Shown here piece by piece: positions 24,166-38,244 of a DNA stretch of 64,000 nucleotides. The first letter of the stretch is position 1, and every line of letters begins with the position of its first letter. The notes under the pieces were generated by a model. It saw only the letters and a program-made list of their open reading frames with translations, searched no databases and was not told where the DNA came from. The stretch lies in assembly GCA_026008535.1 (NCBI GenBank), contig BRKX01000003.1:19768001-19832000 (forward strand), written 5' to 3'. This DNA is from Perilla frutescens. Taxonomy: Eukaryota > Streptophyta > Magnoliopsida > Lamiales > Lamiaceae. Position numbers and translations under genes: made by a program.

Positions 24166-26279
24166 TAATTGATCTTATCATTTTAATGTTAGATAATTTT
24201 AAGATTTTCAAGTTATCATATTTAAGTTTTCAACTTTAAAGACGTTTTAAATAGTTAAAACTTATATTTTAATTTTAAACTAAAATTTATCCCACATTGA
24301 AGAACAAAGAAATAATATTGTATATGAACAAACTATTAATTGTGAGGCCCAACAATGATTTTGCAAATTGAGATCAAGTATAATATTTGATATTTGATTT
24401 TATCAATTTAATACGATAGGTTTTAAATTTTTAGAAATTAAATATTTTGAATTAAAATTGAATTAAATATATTAAACAAATATAATAAAATATTTTAAAT
24501 ATATTAATTTAAAATATTTTTAATTTTTAAGTTAATTAAATATATTAAAAATTCAACATCCACATCCAAAATCTTTTAATGAGTTAAAATCTTTAAAGAT
24601 AATGTATTTGATTTTTTCAATAAAAAATATATTTTTTTTCTAACATTCCAGATCTGTGAAGTTCTAAAGTTACATATCAATCATCGAGACTATGATGCTT
24701 TGTTTCTCCACAAGTGGGTTCATAAAGTTACATATAATAACATATAAAATTCTATTTAGATTGTTTTCGCCTAAGTATTTTTTTTATAATATATTATTAC
24801 ATATTGCTATTTACATATTAAATTTTCACTTATCCTACGTCTCTCATCGGTTGTAGATTGAAATATTGGGATGTGGGTTGTATAAAAGAGTGGGTAATCT
24901 TAAATCAAAACCTCAAATTAGTTCCGCAATTTTTTCTAATTTTTCCACATCCCACATTGGTTGTAGATTGAAACATTGGGATGTAGGTTGTTGTATAAAA
25001 AGAGTGGAAAATCTCAAAATTTTTATTTAATCATATTTTGAACAAAAATATTTTAAAAATTTGAAAAAAAAATATTCGTGCCTAATTGGCCGATTAATCG
25101 TTGTTGAAACCATCTGGGCGGCGAGGACTCTGCCTTTTTAATGTTACAACCAACTTGGGTGTTTCTGATACGGCTAGAGCCGTCAAAGTTGATTTCTTCA
25201 ATGATGAAAAATACATAAGTAATTTATAATCAAACGATATAATTCATATATTTATATGCGAAATTCATGACTAAATATAATTTTATTATTATACATAAAT
25301 ATTTTTTAATAACATCCCCTGTGCATCACACAGGTGGTATACTAGTTTTACATCAAAGATTAATCTAAGTCATCCTAAATCCATAGATCTATAACAATAC
25401 CAATGCCATTCTTTGAAATTAGCATCAAACACACCACATCATCACCAAATCTATTTGAGATACACTACAAATTAATCAAAAACCAAGATCTAGCTATCAA
25501 CTATCTTGATTCATACATATACAGATGATATCCCTACAAACGGTCATACTTTATTTACAAATAATATCTCTGAATATTTCAAACTTCTACACCATAAATA
25601 ACCAACACAAAACCAACATAAGGAACCATTTCAGCCTTATCCCACACACACACACACGGTTCTAGAATACACTAATCAGCACCACCAACAATTTGATTTT
25701 CATAAAATCAATATCATCACCTGCCCACACACTTCTTCATTTCAATTTTCAAGAACATTTAGAAATTAAACTAACAGATTTCAGAAAATAGCTAGAAATT
25801 AAGAAATTAAAAAAAAATAGAGAGAGAAGTCATTGAGTTGGGTTGGTGTAGGATTCACTTTGCTCGGTAGAGTTCAAGTCGCAGCATCAGTCGAACTAGC
25901 TAGAGAGCTGAGTCACGTCTCATCGTTGGGGGAAGGGGGTTGGTGTGAGTGCGTGTGTGGTTTCGAGTCGTGCGTCCAGGTCGTCGAAGCAGAAAAGAGT
26001 GGTGTCGTTGAGTTTGGGCTACGTTGAGTCTGGTGTTGGGCTGACTCGTGGTTGAGGTCTGAGCTATGTTGGTCAGTTGTCGACATTGAGTCTGGGTTGT
26101 TTTTGTCAAGGTAGAGTCAAAATTCACGTCGGGTTTAGATGGCTTCAGGGTTGGAGTCTTCAATTGGTGTTCAGCTGTGTCGATGTGTCTATGGCGTCTT
26201 CGTGGTGGTCGTAAGTTCAGTCGGGTCGTCGGGGAAGGGAGTATCACCGTAGCTGTGAAATTTGGGGATTTTTTTTTAT

Positions 26280-27102
26280 GAGTATTTCTAAATACACCAC
26301 ATTTTTTCTTTACACACCACTTACTAAAATTATTTAAAAATAATTATTTATACAATTACTAAAATACCCATTTAAATTAAAAATAAAATTAATTGAAAAG
26401 CAAAAAAAAATATGTAGCATATCTTCTTCTTCACGACCTTCCACGTGCAAACCGCCGGCCAGGTGGCCACGACCACCCCCACCCTCCCCTCTCCTTTTCT
26501 CACCCTCCTCCTCTCACCCCATAAATGTACCAAAAAATTATAACCAAGATTAATGTTGTTGACAATGATGAAGAATTGCTTCGTCGAAAATTGGATTCAA
26601 AATTAAGATTGGTTCAAAAAATTCAATTTGAACCACTTCACATAGGTTCGAAAATTATTTTTCGAATACACAAGACAGGGTCGAAAACCAAATTCTGGAT
26701 GCCGATGATCATGTTTGAAAAATATTTTTTCAGAACAGGATTGTTGCTTTGTCAATTTTTTATTACAGCAATAAAGAAGAAGAAGAAGAAGAAGAGAGAC
26801 AACGTTTTTTTTGGTAAGAAAGGTGAGAAGTTTCTTGGGAAGAAGGGCAAGAGCAGCAGCAGACCGGGGAAGAAGGCAGGAGCGGCGGTGGGCTGCGTAA
26901 GTTGGAAGAAATTGTCAGATCTATTCTTTGTTCTATTCTTTTTTTTTATTAATGATTAAAAATTTAAATTTTAAAGTGGAAGGTTACAATAGACATTTGT
27001 TGTGGTGGGTAAAGAAAAATGAGTAAAAAATATTTAAAAAGATGTGGTATGTAAAATAAATTGGTGTATAAAGAAAAAATAGTTGTGTATTTAGAAACAC
27101 CC
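26280..27102. mobile_element. Mutator-like nonautonomous element (823 bp)
   Basis: Terminal inverted repeats: the left end reads GAGTATTTCTAAATACACCA and the inverted right end GGGTGTTTCTAAATACACAA. Both continue into TTTTTTCTTTA-ACACCA. The flanks share TTTTTTAT (26272-26279 and 27103-27110). The interior is CT-rich then purine-rich, with an ORF-like stretch at 26525-26959 that has no recognisable domain and is not preserved in the sister copy at 42060, so I treat it as noncoding. Confidence 0.75.
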
Positions 27103-27725
27103 TTTTTTATTTGTGTTCTGTTCTTCTTGTCATGATTTTGCAAAGAAGAAGATGAGGTTTTAGTTGCAAATAAGTTATTTTCATTTTGGAATCATAGTTT
27201 TTAGAAACTAGAAAAATGACCCTAGAGAGATTATGAACTCCAGATTTAGTCATATCTATTTATTTTAAAATTTCAAATCTGCCTAGAAACTTTTCAGAAT
27301 TTAAATTTGGGTTCATAACTTCATAATTTGATTAAATTAGCCTATAAAATTCTATTTTTCATATTTATTGAAATTAAAATTGGCCCACATTATTTAATTA
27401 AGATTATTTATTTTGATACTAGGTGCGGCGCAATTAGAACCTTCGTCTACTGTGTGATTCTCTACTCAATTTTACGTGTTCTTTACTCTCAGGTGAGTAA
27501 ATCTCTGCTTTATAATTGTGCTTTGAAATGGGTCATATTTTTTTATGAAAGTATATGTTATATATGATTCTTGAGAAAGAGAAATCATTTTTTTAATCCA
27601 CTAAATTTGTCATGAATGGAATTTAGATGACGTTTTATATGCACCAGAATAGTGTAAAGCACGCACCTAGAGCATAACTTACACAACAAAAGACGTATGC
27701 CCTGTGCACAGTGTGATATATCCGA

Positions 27726-27732
27726 GAAGAAG

Positions 27733-27762
<30 letters not shown>
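27726..27762 (+). repeat. (GAA)n microsatellite
   Basis: About 12 GAA/AAG triplets inside the right part of the solo LTR. A shorter one sits at 26776-26795 in the nested DNA element. Confidence 0.9.
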
Positions 27763-27764
<2 letters not shown>

Positions 27765-29455
27765 CCATAAATCCATTATTTCCCACGATTTAAATTCAGT
27801 TACATAAATAGAAACAAATGCCCATGATCCCCCACCATTGAGTACGTTTTAAAAGTACTCACCCCCATGTGTTTAATGTTTTCAGGTCAGTGAGCTTGGA
27901 GTATCGTGAGGAAAATGGGGTGGACATGCTTTTGATGCTTAGGTTGATTGATTCGATCTTTTGACCATGTTACCTGAAGTTAGTTATCTTGAACTAAATA
28001 TTTTATGACGATTGCATTTTGAATTAACCCAAGCTAGTATTCGAATATTATGAGTTTATCTATGACTTGAATATAAGTTTTTATATTATAAATTATAAGT
28101 TTTCTCTTTGAAATGAACTATGGTCCTTGTTGGAAGCTATCCTTGCAGTACAAGTATTTTTGAACTAAGTACGTATTTTAAAAGGATTATTTTCCTATAC
28201 AAATTCAAGAATAAATATTTTGATTGTTAAAAAAAAAATATTATACAAATTATTATTACTGGTAATTATTTTCCGCTTTAAAGAATAGAAAGAGTAACAT
28301 TTTAAATTAAATAATTTAGGGTGTTACAAATAACAAATTATCAAATATTCTAATATATATTTTATACACCATACTAATCACTTATTTCCCTTTTAATATT
28401 GATAAATTCAAGAATGTATGTCGTAAATGAAAATATAACATTTAACGAAAAATTGCATCATTGTATGTGACTCATTTACGATTGTTGTAACTTTAAAAAA
28501 TCATAACTCTTAGTATACTTGGAATCTGTAATTCATAATATATGGATGGAAAGAAAATAGAGCTAGCTTTCCAACATCTGTGACCGTTCGTGAATCGGAT
28601 ATTTCTAGAAGAAGTTATGACCAAAACAATCGAGCTTGTCTGGTTCAGCCCGAGGACCACCTGAGCCAGCTCGTTTGGTCCGCCAGCCCGACCGGTCTGG
28701 CCCATTCGGTTAAATCTTTTTTTTTTCGGGCAGGAAAATTTCGGCTCTAACTCTTTATTTTTCTCGATCTATCTGGGTTAACCCATCGATTTCGAGCTAA
28801 ATTGACATCCCTACTCATTTACCATTGTTGTAAATTTAAAAATTCACAACTTTTAGTATACTTGGAATCTGCTAATGTATAATATATAGATGGAAATATA
28901 ATTGAGTTAGCATTCCATATCAAACCGTTATTGAATCGGATGTTTTTAAAAAAAACTTATGACCAAAACAATCGAGCTTGCCTGGTCCAACCTGGGAACC
29001 GATCGGGCCAGCCCGTTCGGTTATTTTTTTTTTCCGAGCTGGAAAATTCCGACCCTAACCCTATATTGTTCTTGGTCTATTTGGGTCAACTCATCGATTT
29101 CGAACTAAGTTGACACCCCTAGTCTTATATATGAGACCGCGCTCTTTCTTTTTCTTTTTTCGTTGTCCCCTCCAAAATATATCCACTACAAATGAAATTA
29201 TTGCACTCCTAAAATAAAAAAATAAATTAATTTAATTTTTTTATTTGACAGCCAGCGTAGTGCACTCACCCGACTCTAATAAATTGACTCGTATATCGCG
29301 TTCAATAATTAATGTTTTTTGAAATAAATATTTTTTGAAAAAAAAAACTGAAAAAAATAAAAAATAAGTGGTGGGCGTGCATTTTTTTGGGGTGGGTTTT
29401 GGGTTGGCTTGACCCGTTTAAAAAATCGTGACACATTAAATCGTTTTATATAGTA

Positions 29456-31918
29456 CTAGTATTACACTCGTGCGATGCACGGTGAGATATATATATATAT
29501 ATATAAATAATTTATAATAAATAGTTTATACGAATAAAATAATTAGATCATAATTTAATAATTAATAGATACAATCATAAAATGTATAAAGAATATTATG
29601 TTATAATTTATATTCAAGTTTGGTCACTATTTTAACGACAAACAACTCATATCCGTAAATAAATTAATTTACACTTTCCATTCATCATGTCGAACAAAAT
29701 GAACAACGTAATCAGTTCAATCGAAATCCATTACAAACATAATTAATATCATTTATAATTTTAGGCACAATGATAAAAAAAATAAGAACAAAATGACACA
29801 ACACGGGAAATACATTTTAAAAATTATTATATATGCATCTTTGTCATCCCTCTAGACTGTGTGAAGTGGAAAGGACATTATCGAGGGAGACGTGTGACTG
29901 GTTGAGTAGCACACTTCCACGATTTCATTAATAATTTATCATCATCACTTTTATTTGTAGAGAACACATGAATCTCCATCGATCTTCAACATCATATCAT
30001 TTTACGTCTTCTAACACATGAGTATGAATATATTAAATTGTATTGTTGTAAAACATTAGTCTATAGTAGTGTGAAATTAAACGTTGATCATTTTTTATGT
30101 ATGATATAGAATATATATATATATATACATATTATATCTAACTATTAAAGAAAAGTATTAAAAAATTTGAAATGTGTTGAATACATAATTTTTTGGATCA
30201 AATAAGGTAGTATAGAAATATTTAAATACATGATCTCGTAGATTTAAAGCTCATTGCAATATAAATCTGCAACTAAAAAAAATTGTTCATTTTTTACATG
30301 ATTTATCATAATTTGAATGCCTAACAATCAAATTCTAAAAATTAGGCATGAAGTTACGCATATAAATAAAACTCAATATATTAGGATTTCAGAGCCATAA
30401 ACCACTTCATGAAACAATATCAATAAGCAAAATTATCTATCTGAAATGAATAATTGTTATGTAATACCATTAAAAAAAAACAACACAAAAAAACAAACAA
30501 AAATAATTTATTACTTTATACCAGATAAAATAATTAAGAATTTTATATAAAAACATAAAATGAATTTCGTTAAATCCACCAATAAAATGCTTCAAAATGT
30601 TTTATTTGTTCAATGAGCCAAACATTTCACATAAAAATGTATTTATTTCAATTGTGAAATGCGTGGAAAATATTAAAATAAATTTGAAGGTACCTAATAA
30701 TTTTTTACAAATATTAAAAAAATTGGTACAATAATAAAATTATGTCAAGTATGAAAAAGTCAACCCAAAAAATATCTCAATTTTTTAGGGTTTGTCATTC
30801 ATTTTTCTCTTCTATTTTTGGCGCCGACTGATTCATTCTTCTTCAATAATTTTCTTCATCCTCAATTTTTTTACAACTAACACCACTATGTTAATTTCAT
30901 CTTCACCTTATTGTCTATCTTCAATCTTGTGAATTACAAAATTTAAACATAAATTTTGTATTCTTTTTACACAATTCAATTTATTTCTATTACCTACTAT
31001 ATTGTCCATAGTATTCATAAAATGTTGTGGACTATTATAAATATATCATCACTTGGTAATTGTGTATAGAATTCAAAAGGTAAAATTAACTCCGTTTTTG
31101 AATAAATGTCATTCTAGTATTTCAGTTTTGTTTCATAAAGAGTATCATTCTCACAATCGATGTGAAAAATAACATTTTTCTCATATTTTTCCTTATTTAA
31201 TGCATTCAAGCATTCATATTTGACTTATTTAATCTATTCATATAATGTTATATACGGTAATTTGATTACTTTATTAATATGTGTGTATTTTCCTATAATG
31301 ACACTTATTTAAAAACAGAGGAAGTATATATTGAACATTTTTTTAATTTCAGTAGCCCGTGGTCATCTATTTTCCAATATATTGATGAATGGTGGTTTTG
31401 CCAGTTTATATTTTTAATTCATAAATGAATAATTTATTGATATTTTATGAAAGATTTATTAATGGGAAGAATTTGATGGCAAAAGATCCAAAAGTTTTAA
31501 TATACCAATATAAAAAAAAATGTTCTACTAAATTTAGAATGAATGATTGGTTCTCAAAAAATAAAAATAGAATGCATGATCGTTGATCTTATACATTTGG
31601 TATATAATTATATTTGAAATATATTAAACAGTCTCGAACATATAAAAGAATGTGAACATAAAAAAAAACAGTGTAACGTAGCTCAACATATAATATAATA
31701 TTAAACATTTGAAAAATAAATTACATCATGAAATATAATATTTTGTACGTTGTTTGACTTGACTTGCTCTTTTAGCCTAATCCGATTATTAATATATGTT
31801 TGATGTTTTTCCATTAAAAAAATATATTCATGGAATCTGTGATATAAGATATAAATTTAGTTTGAAAAATAAACTACATAAAGATTTAACTATTTAAAAT
31901 ATATTAATGTCATTAAAT

Positions 31919-31953
<35 letters not shown>

Positions 31954-33732
31954 ATTTCAAATTGCAAATGTGTTTGTATATTTGTCAATTTGCACCCATA
32001 AAATTAAAAATTAGTATTTAATGTTTTGAGCACTTGTGTAACTTACAATTAAAATAATTTCCCAAATAAAAATTAAAAATATAATAAACATATTTAGGAC
32101 TTCAACAATCACCACAATTATGACTCAATTCATAATTAGATGTAATCTCAATAATCATGGAGAGAAAAAAAAATCCTCTAAAAGATTTTCATGAATCATG
32201 GTTTTTAATTTGTTTTTCCCATAAGTGTCTTGGTCACTATCTATGAATCAATTTGTTTTTCTCATAATTTGTCTTGGTCACTATCATATATTGATGTTAT
32301 TATATATTTATATATATATATATGTTGATTTTCCACTAAACTATATATATATTCTAATATTGGAATTTATTTGTTAACTTAGTTTGTTCTGTCACTTAAT
32401 GAAAAAAAAAGATATTAATAATTTATTATTTCGTTGATGATTTTCAAAAGTACGATTATTTGATGATATGAAACGAATAGCTGAATCACATTTACAAAAT
32501 AGTGAATTTGCTACAATCCAATTTACAAATAATATAAAAAATTGGGGATTTGTGTAGATTTGAATTGGTACACCTTCTAAAAATAATAAAAAAAATGGTA
32601 TAATCCCAATTTCAAAAATTGAAGAAAATATTCTAGTGCGTACGACTTTCATCTCTTTTTATGGATTTGCATCCACTAACGCTATACATTGTTCTATGAC
32701 CTCATGATGCTATGATGTTGCGTCTAAAGGATCAACACATTAATTAATTCTAACTCCATACATAATATAATCAGTAGAAACGAATAAATATTAGAATATA
32801 ATAATGTAGACAATTCACACTAAAATGAAATTAATTAATAAAATACATACCTGATATAAAAAAAATTGACAATGAAAATATACACAGTGCACTTACAATG
32901 AAATCGATTTTTAACATACCAATTTCTTCCTTTCGGATGGTGTAATAGGTTCGATCATATTGCACTGTCATATAATTAACATGATCTCTAAATCATCCCA
33001 TTATGCCATTTTGTGTATATGGACAACTCGAAATTTAAATACTAAAGGTTTTTTAAATGGTCAGTCCCGGTTACATGATTAAATTAGAAACATAATGAAA
33101 CGAAGACAATATGATGAATGAATTGAAGAACAATGATGAATTTGATTTAAAGGTTGAAAGATATTTATAATGGGAGTTGGATTTATTAACATCAGATTTA
33201 ATATGGGAATGACTATTGCAATTGGAAAGTCAATTCTTTCAACTAAATTTACGTCAGTTATTTTATTTTAATTATGATTGGTAAATTAAGGGACGATAAT
33301 TGAGATTGATAATTGAATGGTTATGGGAATGACTATTGCAATTGGAAAGTCAATTATTTCAACCAAATTTATGTTAGTTATTTTATTTTAATTAAGATTG
33401 GTAAATTAAGGGACAATAATTGAGATTGGTAATTGAATGGTTAAAAGGTATGTTAGACTAATTAAAAGTTGTGTTAGTCTCAATTAATTTTTCACACGAA
33501 TTGATTGACATATAAGATTCATATCTTACCACAATGAAATCGATTACTATAAATTGATTGAATTGAAGATTTTTTTTTTTTGAGTCACACATAAATGAAA
33601 TGATTTGATTTATATTAGATGGATAAATAAATGATTTAATAAATAAAAATTTCTAATTTAAGCAAGTGGTTTGGGCACGAAAAGACCGCTTACTATTTAA
33701 AGTATACTTATTTACTTTTATATATATTAAGA
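29456..33732 (-). mobile_element. Helitron on the minus strand (4.28 kb)
   Basis: Read on the minus strand, it starts TCTTAATATATATAAAAG (33732 downward) after an A and ends with a CGTGC/GCACG hairpin (29469-29481), then TACTAG (to 29456) followed by T. The start resembles that of the Helitron at 22718. The sequence joined across it (29455 to 33733) matches an uninterrupted stretch in copy B at about 35915-35975, which gives independent proof of the insertion. No Rep-helicase coding was seen; the interior is AT-rich. It holds a 120-bp tandem duplication (33203-33442). Confidence 0.85.
33203..33442 (+). repeat. 120-bp tandem duplication inside the Helitron
   Basis: Two adjacent copies both begin ATGGGAATGACTATTGCAAT (33203 and 33323) and differ at only a handful of positions. 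It is recent relative to the element. Confidence 0.85.
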
Positions 33733-36700
33733 TTCATCTTATATGCTAGTTCAGCAACATTCCGACTATTGATCAACCGTAATCTTAATTGGAACCGTTA
33801 ATAATAAAGTTCATTTTTTATTCTGAATATATATAACCGTGCGATTTTTTATTCAAAATTTTTTTACTTAAATTTTTTATGATTTTTTAAGATTTTAAAC
33901 TTGTAAGTTAAAATTTATATTTTGTAAGATCGTAAATTTTCAAGTTTCCAAATTATAATTTATGCTTTTAATTAATATTATCACTTTTAAAAAATATACT
34001 TTATTTAACTCATTTTAGTTCAAAATCATCAAATAAGTGGTTAATAAAATCATTATAAAATTTAATGTTTATTTTAAAAAGAATAAAGAAAAGTGAATCG
34101 TATGTCGGAAATCAAGTGTTCGACGATAAACATCATCGGCCGATAATGATTGCTATTGTAATTGTCATTCCGGTGATTTCGGTTAGAGACATAGTAGTTT
34201 TCAAACTAGAAAATACCACTCTGTTACTAAGTCATTCCCAAGGAGACAAAAAAATGGCATTTCTTATAATTGTGAGTCGTATTCAATAAAAAAGCATAGC
34301 TCCATGTGTCACGATATTTGTGGTCTCTCAACCAATAAAAAATTATTAAATTACTAAATTAGGTTTAGAGGTGAAAATTGAAAAACTCAACACTACTCGT
34401 ATGGGCACGGTGCTCGATTTTTATATTTTATTTTTAAAAATATTTTTAAAGTATTTTTGCAAAAAATATTTTGGAGACATTTGGAACTCCTGAAATTGGA
34501 CCACTTGTTGTAAATCATGTTGCATTCTCTGTTGCGACTCTTTAATATTTTTTTAATTTTTTTTAATTTATTATGATTTATTTTAATTTAATTTTTTCTA
34601 TTTAGGGTTCATCCTTCCTCAATTGGAGTATATTAAAAAAATTAAAAAATATATTTAAAAAAACATAATTATGCAACACCAAATGTAACACAAATGGCAA
34701 CCGAGAATCTGCTCTGGGAACTATTTAAGTAAATGCTACTTATGATTTCGATTTTTTTCGTCTCTTACTTTGTAAAGACAATGTTGTAATTTTTTCACAC
34801 GATATAGTTATAAAAACACACAAATGTCATTTACATAGTAGGGGGCGAATAAAAAAATCATGATCAACATAATTAATATCTACTATATCGTCATTTATGT
34901 CCCCAAAATATAATTTGCAAATTTTTTTAAAAAATTGCATCATTGTATGTAACTTATTTACGATTGTTGTAAGTTTAAAAATTCATAACTCTTAGTATAC
35001 TTGGAATCTATAAATTCATAATATATGGATGGAAAGATAATTAAGTTAGCTTCCCAACATCTCTGACCGTTCGTGAATCAAATGTTTCTAGAAGAAGTTA
35101 TGACCAAAACAATCGAACATGCCCGGTCTAGCCCGACCGGTCTGGCACCTTTGGTTAAATTTTTTTTTTTAGCAGGAAAATTTCGGCTCAAACCCTAAAT
35201 TTTTCTCGGTCTATTGGGGCCAACCCAGTTTCGGGCTAAATTGACATTCTTACTTATTTACCATTGTTGTAACTTTAAAAATTCATAAGTCTTAGTATAC
35301 TTGGAATCTGTTAATGCCTAATATATGGATGGAAATATAATTGAGTTAGCTTTCCATCTCGAACCGTTCATGAATCGAATGTTTTTAGAAAAAGTTATGA
35401 CTAAAACAATTGAGTCTGCCAGGTCCAACCTGATGAGCCAACCCGAGGACCGACCGGGCTAGCCTATTTGGCCCTCCAGCCTAACCAATCTGGTCCATTC
35501 GGTTAAATTTTTTTTCGGGTTGGAAAATTTCGACTCTAACCCTATATTTTTCTCGATCTATTTGGGCCAACCCATCGATTTCGGGCTAAGTTGACATACC
35601 TAGTCCCATATACGAGACCACCCTTTTTTTTTCCTTTTTTTTCATTGTTCCCTCCAAAATATATCGACTACAAATGAAATTATTGCACCCTAAAACAAAA
35701 AATAAATTAATTTAATTTTTTTTTATCCGGCAGCTTGCGTAGTGCACCCACCCGACGCTAATAAATCGATTCTTATATCGCGTTCAATAGTTAATTTTTT
35801 TCAAATAAATATTTTAAAAAAACTGAAAAAAAAGGTGGTGGGCGTGCATTTTTTTGGGGTGGGTTTCGGGTTTTTGGATTGACTTGATCGGTTTAAGAAA
35901 TCGTGACACATCAAATCGTTTTATACAAGTGTTCATTTTATATTCTTATATGCTAGCTCAGCAGCATTCCGACTATCGATCAACCATAATCTTAATTGGA
36001 GCGGTTAATAATAGGATTCATTTTTTATTCCGAATATATATAACCATGTAACTGGCGGTTTTTTATATAAAAAATTTTTATTTAAAAAAATTGTGATTTT
36101 TTAAGATTTTAAACTTGTAAGTTAAAAGTTATATTTCGTAAGATCTTAAATTTCCAAGTTTCCAAATTATAATTTATGCTTAGAATTATTACTATCAGAT
36201 TTTATACATCGTTTTTAAAAAATATACTTTATTTCACTCATTTTAGTTCAAAATCATCAAATAAGTGGTCAATAAAATCATTATAAAAAATAATATTAAT
36301 ATTTTAAAAAGAAAAAAGAAAAGTGAATCGTATGTCGGAAATCAATTGTTCGACAATAAACGTCATCGGCCGATAATGATTACAGTAGTAATTGTATCGA
36401 CCGGTGATTTTCGTTATAGACATATCGGTTTTCAAACTAGTAGTTTGAAATCGACAATCGACATCTTGTAATCGTTGAACACACTCCTGCTTGCTGATGA
36501 TTAACTGAAAAAGGGACGCTTATGACTTATTATGTTAACCCAATTTTTACTTGTTTGGAAAAAAAGAATCATCATAACCTTTAGCGTATGACATTTATTT
36601 TCTTTTTGACATTTGGCCTCAAGAAAATACTACTCCATCATTAGGCCATTCCTAAAAAGACAAAAAAATAGTATTTCTTATAATTGTGAGTTGTATTCAA

Positions 36701-38244
36701 TGAGAAAGCATAGCTCCATGTGTCACGATATTTGTGGTCGCTCAACCAATCAAAAATTAATTCTATTGGAATTTTGACATTTTCATAATTAGAATTATAA
36801 TTTTTTAATTCAAATTTTTTGTTAATAAGTGTTGATTAGAGTTCGTTATGTTATGAGTGATTGGTATCACATTACTAGCGCAATTGGCGATTTCATCTCT
36901 TTTTTTTTTTTTGCTTCTAAATGTCATATTTAAATACAGGCCTCTTTGCGGGGGAGCTGCCACTATTATGGGTCAATTGGGCCCTAAAGCCCATGGACAG
37001 TAGATGGGTCAATTGGGCACGGTGCTCGGTTGTTATATTTTATTTTTTAAAGTATTTTTGCAAATAATATTTTGGAGATATATGGGACTCCTGAAATTGG
37101 ACCACTTGTTATAAATCCTGTTGCATTCCATGTTGCAACTCTTTAATATTTTATATAAATAAAATTATTTATTAATTTATTATGATTTATTTAATTTATT
37201 TTTTTCTATTTAGAGCTCATCCTTCTTCAATTAGGGTATATTAAAAAAATAAAAAATATATTTAAAAAATTTAATTATGCAACAACAAATGTAGCACAAA
37301 TGGAAACCGAGGATCTGCTATGAGAAGTCCTTAAGAAAATGCTATTTATGATTCCGATTTTTTTCGTCTCTTACTGTGTAAAGACAATGTTGTAATATTT
37401 TCACACGATATAATTAAAAAACACACAAATGTCGTTTACATAGTAGGGGACTAATAAAAAAAAATCGTGATTAACATAATTAATATCTACTAATAGGGGT
37501 GGACTTGCATGCAGCAGGTCTCATATATGGTATTTCAGACGGGCCGGCCCAATACAATTCGGATCCAGCCCAATAGAATTCAGACCCAGCCCTAGTCTAA
37601 AAAAAAAATTACAACTCAAGCCCAAAAGACAAAATCAGAAGCGAAGCTCAACATCGGCTAGCATCCTTCACGCCTCATCTCTCGCGATCGCGGAGACCGT
37701 CGTCGCCGCCGTGAACCTTCGCATCATCACCGCCGATAACCTTCGCACCGACTTCAAATATCACGTCCTTTCCATCGGTTAGGGTTTGCGGCCACAACAA
37801 AGAATGAGTCGACGCCACCATTAAGGAATCACGAAGCTAAACTCTATCAAAATTTCATCTCAAAATCTGAATTGGATCTGGATTCATCCAAATTGAGGTA
37901 AAATCAACTTTGATAACATCATTGGAGTTGCTTTTATAGAATTTGAGTTGAAAATCTAATTTTTTATTTTTCTTTTTGGATTAAAGGTTAGGATAAAAAA
38001 AATAGATGAACATGCTATAACCATAGATGAAAATTCTGCGGATGAGCATGAAGATTGTATTGCTGAAAAGGAGAAGAGTAAATAAATCTTAATTTTTATT
38101 TTAAAACTTAATATACGAAAATTTGTTTAATACCCAATCTGAATTTTTTGCATTTTTGATGCAATTGTGGCAGATAATGAATTAGAAATAGTTATGATCA
38201 CAATGTGCTCGTCAAAATGTCTGAATGAGGGTGGCTTTGACTTG

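Larger units (their letters stand above)
22718..25345 (+). mobile_element. Helitron (nonautonomous), nested in the solo LTR
   Basis: The 5' end TCTATATTATATCTAAAAG follows an A (22717). The 3' end has a hairpin with stem CCTGTG (25318-25323) and CACAGG (25329-25334), ends in CTAG (25342-25345) and is followed by T, so insertion was between A and T without duplication. The 5' end resembles that of the second Helitron (29456-33732). There is no Rep-helicase coding region. The interior is AT-rich and holds a MITE (23325-23551), a TG microsatellite and a partial Mutator-like fragment. The 5' start could be 6 bp earlier (22712). Confidence 0.78.
22143..28328 (+). mobile_element. Solo LTR related to the Tekay-type LTRs, with nested insertions
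   Basis: It begins TGTAAAGAGCC and ends GGTGTTACA, with a perfect 5-bp duplication AATAA at 22138-22142 and 28329-28333. Its parts align in order with the LTR at 53317-55822: the segment near 22190-22290 matches 53660-53760, a GC-rich block at 25830-26250 corresponds to 54530-54880, and the ACTAGGTGCGGC segment at about 27418 matches TTAGGTGCGGC at about 55524. After removing the nested Helitron and the small DNA element its own length is about 2.7 kb, against 2.5 kb for the Tekay LTR. No internal retroelement sequence adjoins, so it is a solo LTR left by LTR-LTR recombination. Confidence 0.75.
28446..34932 (+). repeat. Duplicated noncoding unit, copy A (interrupted by a Helitron)
   Basis: Apart from the Helitron at 29456-33732, this unit aligns in order with copy B (34933 to about 41400). 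It begins with two degenerate tandem sub-repeats (about 28447-28806 and 28812-29110), each containing TAGTATACTTGGAATCT and GTTATGACCAAAACAATCGA. A segment with GTATGTCGGAAATCAA (about 34100) follows, and then GGGCACGGTGCTCG (about 34404). No ORF is conserved between the copies. Confidence 0.75.

Noticed and set aside
26525..26959. 144-codon ORF with a basic C-terminal half
   Set aside because: It lies inside a nonautonomous DNA element. The sister copy at 42060-43010 has homologous DNA but no matching open frame, and much of the translation comes from GAA repeats.
32392..32652. 86-codon minus-strand ORF in the Helitron
   Set aside because: No domain, AT-driven composition, and no Rep or helicase motif.
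34065..36471. Similar short ORFs in duplicated copies A (34065-34289) and B (36265-36471)
   Set aside because: The frames diverge after about 30 codons and show no codon-type conservation; the similarity only reflects the duplication.
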